From a virus, in the IMG/VR virus record IMGVR_UViG_3300036851_000591, positions 1-37,289 of that record: a stretch of 37,289 nt of DNA; one strand, given 5' to 3'. The notes beneath the pieces were generated by a model. The model was not told where the DNA came from, made no database searches, and worked only from the letters and a program-made list of their open reading frames with translations. The stretch's first letter is position 1, and every line of letters begins with the position of its first letter. Below, one piece after another: positions 31,627 to 37,289 of this stretch. Made by a program: the position numbers and the translations under genes.

Positions 31627-33537
31627 TCACACCTCGACTTCGAAGCCGGAAGATTGCATATCCACGGTCAGAACCTGCTGGATAAGGTCTACGTCGATCA
31701 CACCGCTCACAAGATCTACATCCATGATGCCGGAAATCACTGTGACGGTCGGATAATCAACAATGACAACGGCTCGCTGCACGACAGGGACGATGACGAC
31801 GCTGTCTGAAACAATGATCGGCAACGAAACAATCTGATCGAATGTCGTACTTGGCGCAAAAACCGCACTCCCCGCAGCAATGGCTTCTACCGCGATCTCA
31901 TAAGCAATATTTGGAACAGTTAGTGCCGATCCAGACAGAATGGTCGGTAAGCTGATGACGCCGATTGCTGTCGGAGCAAAGGTCTGCGCACCGCTGACAA
32001 TCGTTGAGAGCGTCAGAGCCTGATCGACCAACGCCAAGGGGGCAAACAGCGTAACCGTACTGCTAAGACTCGGCAGCGCCAGCGTTTGATCGCCCGGAAC
32101 AGGCGGCAAACCAAGCACCACCGGCGGCGTGAGTACCGCCGCTGACGAGATCGCCGCTGTTGTTACCGCATAGGCAAGTACCGGAGCCGACAGCGCGCTT
32201 CCGGCGGCGATAGCTGGCAACTCCACCACCGCAAGCAACGCTGGAGCCGTGAGGACACTGCCCGACACAATCGCAGGCAGACCGAGAGCCTGATCAACCA
32301 GGAACGAAGGAGCTGTGAGGGTATGGCTGCTGACAATGGTCGGAAGGGCGAGGGCCTGTTCGACTAGCGCCGCAGGCGCGAAGATCTGACTCCCGGATGC
32401 GATGGCAGCAAGCTCTACGATCTGAGCCGTCGTCGGTGCAAAAAGTTGATTTCCAGCAGAAATGGACGCGAGGGTGATCGCCTGCTCAACCAATGCAGCC
32501 GGAGCAAACAAGGCACTATCCGGTCCCAGCACCGGAATGGTAATCGCAGCAGCAACTGTCGGCGAAGTCAGGGCGACCGTGCTGGCGATTGCCGGAAGCG
32601 CAACAGCCTGGTCTACTAGTGCGGTAGGCGCATGCAGAACAGTGGTCGAACTGATCGTCGGCAGCGCCATCGCCGCCGCCAGATCAGGAGCCATGAGCGC
32701 ACTGCCCGACGCGATACCCGGAAGCGCTATCGCTTGGTCGGCCAACGCCGTAGGCGCGAAAACCTGACTCTCGGATGCGATAGTGGCAAGCTCGATAACC
32801 TGAGCCGTCGTCGGCGCAAAGAGCTGACTGCCAGCCGCGATAGTGTCAAGCGTAACGGCTTGATCCGCCAACGCCGTAGGAGCATATAGCACCGAGCCAA
32901 CGCCAATAACCGCTAGATCCAGCCCATATGCCAGCGTCGGCGCAGTGACGACCGAGGTACTCGCTATCGTCGGGAGATCTAGGGCCTGCTCGATTAGCGC
33001 AACGGGCGCAAAGAGTACGCTACCAACTCCGATGGTAGCAGCGGTTATCTCATAGGCGACCGTGGGAGCCGCGAGTGTTGATCCGGCGGGAATTGCAGGA
33101 AGAACAACAGCCTGATCCACCACCGCCGTAGGCGCAAAAAGAGCACTGCCAGCCGAGATGATTGGCAGCGCAACGACTTGATCGGCTAGAGCAGTTGGAG
33201 CGTTGAGAGCCGCCGTCGAAGCAATGGTCGGCAGCGAGACGGTATACGCGGCCGATGGTGCAGCCAGAACCGATGTCGAGCTGATCGAAGGAAGAGCGAC
33301 GGTTTGATCAGTAACAGCAGTGGGGGCGAAAAGCGCACTTCCCGCTGCGATAGTCGCGAGGCTAACGGCGTAAGCTAAAGTCGGAACCGTAAGCGCAGAA
33401 CTACTGGCGATGGTCGGCGCGGTAACTGCCTGGTCAGCTGTGGACAACACCGCATGAGGCTGACCGCCCAGCCAATAATCAAATCCCCCGGTGTTCCCCA
33501 GGGGAATAACTGGCTGACCGCCAAACCAATAGTCCAC
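31627..33537 (-). CDS. Giant repeat fiber protein with 26 short repeats
   Basis: 636 aa. The N-terminus has two copies of a DYW-x-GGQP element (MDYWFGGQPV and FDYWLGGQPH). Residues 42-594 are 26 tandem repeats, alternating almost strictly between a 20-residue form (TIASTSVVTAPTLAYGLDLA) and a 22-residue form with a DQ pair (TIAAGSALFAPTAVTDQTVA plus LP). A different C-terminal ~42 residues has IMDVDLVSGVIDVDL. Residues are small, aliphatic and nearly uncharged, so a beta-solenoid or extended shaft is likely. It starts with GTG 33537, 2 nt after the previous TAA. No signal peptide is visible. Predicted exposed virion fiber or head decoration; the same repeat occurs in the fiber at 8093-9067. 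Confidence 0.72.
   Translation of the reverse strand: MDYWFGGQPVIPLGNTGGFDYWLGGQPHAVLSTADQAVTAPTIASSSALTVPTLAYAVSLATIAAGSALFAPTAVTDQTVALPSISSTSVLAAPSAAYTVSLPTIASTAALNAPTALADQVVALPIISAGSALFAPTAVVDQAVVLPAIPAGSTLAAPTVAYEITAATIGVGSVLFAPVALIEQALDLPTIASTSVVTAPTLAYGLDLAVIGVGSVLYAPTALADQAVTLDTIAAGSQLFAPTTAQVIELATIASESQVFAPTALADQAIALPGIASGSALMAPDLAAAMALPTISSTTVLHAPTALVDQAVALPAIASTVALTSPTVAAAITIPVLGPDSALFAPAALVEQAITLASISAGNQLFAPTTAQIVELAAIASGSQIFAPAALVEQALALPTIVSSHTLTAPSFLVDQALGLPAIVSGSVLTAPALLAVVELPAIAAGSALSAPVLAYAVTTAAISSAAVLTPPVVLGLPPVPGDQTLALPSLSSTVTLFAPLALVDQALTLSTIVSGAQTFAPTAIGVISLPTILSGSALTVPNIAYEIAVEAIAAGSAVFAPSTTFDQIVSLPIIVSDSVVIVPVVQRAVVIVDYPTVTVISGIMDVDLVSGVIDVDLIQQVLTVDMQSSGFEVEV
31756..33414 (-). 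repeat. 26 alternating 20/22-residue protein repeats
   Basis: Consensus LP-x-IxSGSxLxAPT, followed in the 20-residue form by xAYxVxLx and in the 22-residue form by ALxDQAVxLP. The alternation breaks only at repeats 4-5, 17-18, 19-20 and 23-24, and repeat 21 is extended to 28 residues. DNA copies are diverged. Confidence 0.85.
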
Positions 33538-33539
33538 AG

Positions 33540-35024
33540 TTACGCTCGGGTTACTACATCGAAATAGGTCGAGCTGCTCACCGACGAAGATCGAGAAATT
33601 AAGCGCACCTCGACCACACCCTTAGCGGTCGGCGTAAAGGTGACCGATAGCGTCTCCTCCGTAGCCGCCGCCGCGCTATCGGTCTGCTGCGTCACACCGA
33701 TGTCTGGATTCGCCGCCGCAATCAATTGGGGATAATTGGTGCCGCCGTAGGACGTGCTTTTCGTAATAACTGATATGGTGGTGCTGACCGCATCCACCGG
33801 CACGAAAATACAAACCTCACCCGCCCCGGTGACCTTAAGGCTGTTGGCCCCACCGCCGGTGATTTGGCTTCCGGTGTCCTGAGCGATGAGGCCCAACTCC
33901 ACATACCCGATACTCGCGCCGGAGCCCCAGGGCCGCACCTGCCGCCCCCGAAAATCAGCAGCGGTATTGGTCCACCCGCTGTACTTCTGATCGGTGTGTG
34001 CATCGGGCGACCAACCCAGAAAATCTCCCCGGGGAAACTGGAGGCCCCACTTGACAAGGTCGGGTAGGATGAGGTGCGGCGGCACCTGGCGCTTAGTGGT
34101 ACCCGCCTCCGTCACGTTGGTATTAGCAGTCGCTCCGCAGATCGCACGGTTATACCCGGCGTCTACCAAAACGCTGGCATCAGGGCTGCTCGCAACCTGC
34201 GTGCAGCCAATGAACAGGCAGCCCTCAAAGTCCGATTGGGCTACTGTCGAGAGTGCCCCAGCAGAGGCCACCGTGATTCCGGTCGAGCCCGGCGCGACGA
34301 TACAACAGCCGCGCCAGTGAAACCCCCCGCCTTTGTTCGCGGTGTTGTTACCGGCGCGGAAGGTAACCCGACCGATCAACAAGCAGCTTTCCCAGACGAT
34401 GTTAAGGTCCGCGTTGGCGGTGGAGGCAGCGGCGAAGGGCTGAAACGCAATGGACCGAGACCCGATGAAGATACAGCGCCGAAACGTCCAATTGCGTCCG
34501 GCCACCGGGGTTGCGCTGGTATCCTGCATCGCGTCATCATGGCCCATGAACCGACAGTCTTGAGCGAGAAACCCCGTGGCTCGGCCGGGATGGAGGTTAA
34601 TGCCGACATTCCCCTCAACAATCATGTCATATAGTTGGAGCCCCGGCACATCGTTCGTGCCCAGGTGAATGCCAGGCACCGTTGATGCTGGGGATGAATC
34701 TGCTTCGGCTGACGTTCGCGTCGTCGCCATGACGATGCCCGGAGCGCGCCGTACCCCTGACCCGTTCTTGAATCCCTGGGCATTGAGCGGATCACCCCGG
34801 AACGCCGTGGGGCTCCCGACGCTGGAGATGCTCGCAACCGGGACCAGTGCCTCGCTGTAGTAGACCCCGGGTGCCACGTAGACGGTGTCTCCCGGCAAAA
34901 CGGTACTGCCGGTGTTCATCGCCTTCCCGATGGTGAGCCATGGCTTGTTGGTCGCGTTGCTCGCGTCAGGCCCCAACCCGGTATTGAGGTTGTTACCATC
35001 GGGGCTGATGTAGTAGGTCGCCAA
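33540..35024 (-). CDS. Tailspike-like right-handed beta-helix protein
   Basis: 494 aa. It begins like secreted and phage parallel-beta-helix proteins: YYISPDGNNLNTGLG, NKPWLTIGKAMNTG and GDTVYVAPGVYYSE. Then come beta-helix coils (DMIVEGNVGINLHPGR, FRRCIFIGSRSIAFQPF, WESCLLIGRVTFRAG) to about residue 300, and a C-terminal jelly-roll-like domain with GANSLKVTGAGEVCIFV and a final FTPTAKGVVEVRLISRSSS. Such proteins bind or hydrolyse surface polysaccharide. Start is TTG 35024; no ATG or GTG is available in frame upstream and the N-terminal alignment starts right here. Catalytic residues cannot be assigned. No signal peptide. Confidence 0.75.
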   Translation of the reverse strand: MATYYISPDGNNLNTGLGPDASNATNKPWLTIGKAMNTGSTVLPGDTVYVAPGVYYSEALVPVASISSVGSPTAFRGDPLNAQGFKNGSGVRRAPGIVMATTRTSAEADSSPASTVPGIHLGTNDVPGLQLYDMIVEGNVGINLHPGRATGFLAQDCRFMGHDDAMQDTSATPVAGRNWTFRRCIFIGSRSIAFQPFAAASTANADLNIVWESCLLIGRVTFRAGNNTANKGGGFHWRGCCIVAPGSTGITVASAGALSTVAQSDFEGCLFIGCTQVASSPDASVLVDAGYNRAICGATANTNVTEAGTTKRQVPPHLILPDLVKWGLQFPRGDFLGWSPDAHTDQKYSGWTNTAADFRGRQVRPWGSGASIGYVELGLIAQDTGSQITGGGANSLKVTGAGEVCIFVPVDAVSTTISVITKSTSYGGTNYPQLIAAANPDIGVTQQTDSAAAATEETLSVTFTPTAKGVVEVRLISRSSSVSSSTYFDVVTRA

Positions 35025-35060
35025 TCGCGTATCTCTACTGAATACAGGTTACGCCACTGC

Positions 35061-36821
35061 TTAGGGCGTGCAGGCAACGTTATAGGCCGAACCGCCCGGC
35101 TGGATGTCGGTCACCACGTTATCGCAATAGACCGTCACCGTACCCGCGACTCGCCGGATGCCGATGGCGTTGGTCTGCAAGCTGATCTGATTCCCCCGGA
35201 AAATGGCCGAGCCCTCGTAGATGTCGATGCCATAGGGCGCACCTTTTGAGAGCACGTTGTTGGAAATGACATGATTTACGCCACGAACACTGATCAAGGA
35301 ATTCATCGCCCCATAGATCGACACGGTGCCGGTCCCGTCAATTGTGTTCCCGGTCGCCGTCACCCGATCCGCACCCGCCGAGATCTCAATAGACTCGGCC
35401 CGCACGTTGGGACCGAACTGATTGTCGAGTACCTTGTTGTCATCCGCCAGCAGATCCGCCGGGCCGCTAAACCCGGAGGCATAGCCCCCGATGTAGACCC
35501 CTTCACCGTACTGTGCCGTTCCTTTCCCGGTGTCGCGGATCTTCGACCGGCGCACAGTCGAGTTATTCGTTCCCCAGCGGAGATGCACCGCCGCCTGGGT
35601 CATGTTGTCAATTTCCAGACTATCCAATTCGACGTAGGCTGAGCCTTCCGGCTGAAATCCGGTGAATCCGTTGGTGATCCTGAGTTTGCGAACGGTCCAA
35701 TAACTCGCCTGAAGCGAAATTACTCCATTGTTGGTCGTCAGAATGGTGGTGGGGCCGACACCGGAGAGCGTAATGCGCTGCGCAGCGGTGCCGCTCCGAG
35801 TCCACTTAGGATATTGGGAAAGAGTATACGTTCCCGCAGCGGCATTGATGCAGTCACCAGGAAGCGCGGCAGCTATCGCGCTGTTGAGTGCGGACACGGT
35901 TGAGACGTTGACCGTGCGAGCGCAAGAAATTCCTGATGTAGCCGTCACCGAGATGCGGGAGCTATCGCTCTGACCCGACGCTGATCCCACCACATAGGTG
36001 ACTCCTGCGGCCTCTCCCGTCACAGTCGCCGCTTGCGCTCCCGCCGATGCTACCGAGGCGATGCCCGGTGCCCGGCTGACCCAAGTGACGGTCGTTCCCA
36101 GCGACGCACCGCAATCGGTCACGCTTCCCATCAGTGAGCCGGTCCCGCCAACATCGAGCGCCAGCGTGGGAGGTGACACATCGATGGTGGAACCACCCAT
36201 GCAGACTTTCGTGGAGTCTTTGAGGGTACCCGACATGCCAACGATATAGGTGGTTCCCGTAGCAACGGCTGTTGCCCGAGCCCGCCGGATGGCGGTCTGC
36301 GTAACAGTCGCGATGCCGGTGTTCCGAGAGACCCAGGTGATCGCCAAGCTGGTGTCGATCTTGTTGCACTGATTGGTGAGCACTGCCGTGATCGATGCCG
36401 TATCGCCCGGTGCGGCGAACGCCAGGGTATCGGGACTCAGCACCAGCGATCCCGCCACAGAAATACATGGATTTCCGACCAGCACCAGCGAACTGTCGCG
36501 CTTGCCTTTCAGAGCCGCGCCTACGAATACTGAGCCATCGCTCTTCGCTGCCACCTTCCCCATCTGACCAGAACCAGAGATCGAGGCAATGGTTGTATTC
36601 TTACTGAACCAGTTCCCCATCGCATTTGATAAAGCCGTTCCACTGGTATTGAGCGGCACACAGTTCTGTGGTGCCGTATCCGGCACGTCCAATCGCAGGG
36701 TATCGGGCGTACAGCGAATGGAAGCGACCGCCTTCTCTTTTCCCTCGCGGGGACTGACCAACGGTTGCGCCGCTGCCGCACAGGCCAGCAGACCGATGAC
36801 AGCAGAGGCATAGCGAATCAT
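35061..36821 (-). CDS. Exported Big2-domain and beta-helix protein
   Basis: 586 aa. It has an apparent signal peptide: MIRYASAVIGLLACAAAAQP, with a possible lipobox (LLAC, Cys14) or an AAA cleavage site. Three bacterial Ig-like (Big2-type) domains follow at about 30-115, 120-210 and 212-295, each with a W-S/V-K/R-I-A core (NWFSKNTTIASI, TWVSRNTGIATV, TWVSRAPGIASV). Residues ~300-586 are a parallel beta-helix: SALNSAIAAALPGDCINAAA, GTYTLSQYPKW, then coils such as LRITNGFTGF, NSTVRRSKIRDTG and SNNVLSKGAP. Such layouts are common in secreted Gemmatimonadota-type proteins. The signal peptide is unusual for a virion protein. It could be exported in the infected host, or be a captured host adhesin. 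Confidence 0.75.
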   Translation of the reverse strand: MIRYASAVIGLLACAAAAQPLVSPREGKEKAVASIRCTPDTLRLDVPDTAPQNCVPLNTSGTALSNAMGNWFSKNTTIASISGSGQMGKVAAKSDGSVFVGAALKGKRDSSLVLVGNPCISVAGSLVLSPDTLAFAAPGDTASITAVLTNQCNKIDTSLAITWVSRNTGIATVTQTAIRRARATAVATGTTYIVGMSGTLKDSTKVCMGGSTIDVSPPTLALDVGGTGSLMGSVTDCGASLGTTVTWVSRAPGIASVASAGAQAATVTGEAAGVTYVVGSASGQSDSSRISVTATSGISCARTVNVSTVSALNSAIAAALPGDCINAAAGTYTLSQYPKWTRSGTAAQRITLSGVGPTTILTTNNGVISLQASYWTVRKLRITNGFTGFQPEGSAYVELDSLEIDNMTQAAVHLRWGTNNSTVRRSKIRDTGKGTAQYGEGVYIGGYASGFSGPADLLADDNKVLDNQFGPNVRAESIEISAGADRVTATGNTIDGTGTVSIYGAMNSLISVRGVNHVISNNVLSKGAPYGIDIYEGSAIFRGNQISLQTNAIGIRRVAGTVTVYCDNVVTDIQPGGSAYNVACTP

Positions 36822-36824
36822 GGC

Positions 36825-37061
36825 TCAGCCCTTCTTCGGAGGGTTCCGCACATCGCGGTCCTTCACGGTCACGATCTTCCCATCCGGTCGCTTGACCTTA
36901 TACCAGGCGTGTCCGCCTTTCACTGGCATTTCTAGGTCGGTCTGACCCGCTCCGATCATCTGACCTTTCGGCAGCTCGTATGGTTCCTGGTGGACTTCGA
37001 CCACCGTCGCAATCGAATCATCCGGCAGCCGCACCTTCTCTTTCTCCTTGTAGACCCGCAT
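36825..37061 (-). CDS. Small hypothetical protein
   Basis: 78 aa, charged and soluble (VRLPDDSIATVVEVHQEPYE, then HAWYKVKRPDGKIVTVKDRD), which looks like a small SH3-like or KOW-like beta barrel, but this is only a guess. GGAGGAG precedes the ATG at 37061. It sits between a structural gene upstream and the exported Big2 protein, 3 nt away. Function unknown. Confidence 0.65.
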   Translation of the reverse strand: MRVYKEKEKVRLPDDSIATVVEVHQEPYELPKGQMIGAGQTDLEMPVKGGHAWYKVKRPDGKIVTVKDRDVRNPPKKG

Positions 37062-37073
37062 GGCTCCTCCCCA

Positions 37074-37289
37074 TTAGAGCGCAAACCAACCGGCCGCATT
37101 CACCGTAACGTTGATGTTGCCGCCGTTGGGCGTGACCGGCATGCCGGTGATTCCGGTGTCGTAGAACGCAACCAGCCGATCATCGACAATAGTGTCGTCC
37201 CACAGAATGATCGCTTCGGACTGATCGCCGGAGACGGCGGTCCAAGTGAAGTCGGCCGTGTCGAAGACGCCGTTGGCGATGGTGGGCGA
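37074..37289 (-). CDS. Phage structural protein, C-terminal fragment
   Basis: The minus-strand frame is open from the right edge for 71 codons and stops with TAA at 37074-37076. It encodes IANGVFDTADFTWTAVSGD, then SEAIILWDDTI, LVAFYDTGITGMPVTPNGG and NINVTVNAAGWFAL. This matches from memory a widespread small phage structural family with the pattern D..D.tftavsGd.aeaiviy.dtg....s.LiaY.dt..glPvTPnGgdi.v.w...g...L. The gene begins outside the window. It shows that the minus-strand structural operon continues to the right. Confidence 0.75.
   Translation of the reverse strand, partial: SPTIANGVFDTADFTWTAVSGDQSEAIILWDDTIVDDRLVAFYDTGITGMPVTPNGGNINVTVNAAGWFAL

Noticed and set aside
31756-33414. 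CRISPR-like or DNA-level tandem repeat array
   Set aside because: Periodicity is in the protein; DNA copies are diverged, in frame and without spacers.
1-37289. tRNA genes, integrase, repressor or toxin-antitoxin genes
   Set aside because: Looked for and not seen; no cloverleaf-like segment or matching motif was recognised.

Overview
The window is part of the genome of a long-tailed double-stranded DNA phage (siphovirus morphology, Caudoviricetes), cut at both ends. The evidence is a complete head-to-tail series: large terminase, portal, scaffold, decoration protein, lambda-E-type capsid protein, connectors, tail tube, a G/GT frameshift pair, a 1571-residue tape measure, minor tail proteins and a gpJ-like hub. 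A spanin-like gene with an M15 endolysin suggests a Gram-negative host. Two proteins, the TIM-barrel-like tail protein and the Big2-plus-beta-helix protein, resemble families I remember mainly from Gemmatimonadota and related environmental lineages; that host link is weak inference. No integrase, repressor, tRNA gene, rRNA gene or CRISPR array was seen, so lifestyle cannot be decided.

Layout. Positions 1-4314 are a plus-strand replication and nucleic-acid module: the C-terminal end of a family A DNA polymerase, an HNH-AP2 endonuclease, a hypothetical protein, a DUF2493 protein, a VRR-NUC nuclease, an SNF2-type helicase and four small unknowns, nearly all joined by 4-nt ATGA or GTGA overlaps. 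From 37289 down to 4208 everything is on the minus strand, so the two modules converge, with a 107-bp antisense overlap at 4208-4314.

Minus strand in transcription order: a partial structural protein at the right edge, a 78-aa protein, a signal-peptide Big2/beta-helix protein, a beta-helix tailspike-like protein, a 636-aa protein made of 26 alternating 20/22-residue repeats, a BppU-N-like protein, then TerL, portal, a holin-like membrane protein, a papain-like protein, scaffold, decoration, major capsid, connectors, tail tube, G/GT, tape measure, three minor tail proteins, gpJ-like hub, a CBM plus TIM-barrel-like tail protein, three tandem paralogous receptor-binding-type proteins, and a lysis cassette. 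The lysis cassette holds a four-helix membrane protein, a TM plus coiled-coil protein, a stand-alone CheY-type receiver, a two-TM protein, an M15 endolysin and a spanin-like protein.

Main points of interest: an intact phosphoreceiver domain locked by overlaps into the lysis operon; a papain-like protein with Gln at the usual catalytic Asn position, sitting where a head protease would be expected; an exact TTTTTTC -1 frameshift site with a downstream 7-bp stem; a carbohydrate-binding-like domain nested inside a DUF2163-type tail protein; and a fiber repeat shared by two distant adhesin genes. All family names come from motif reading, not from database searches.
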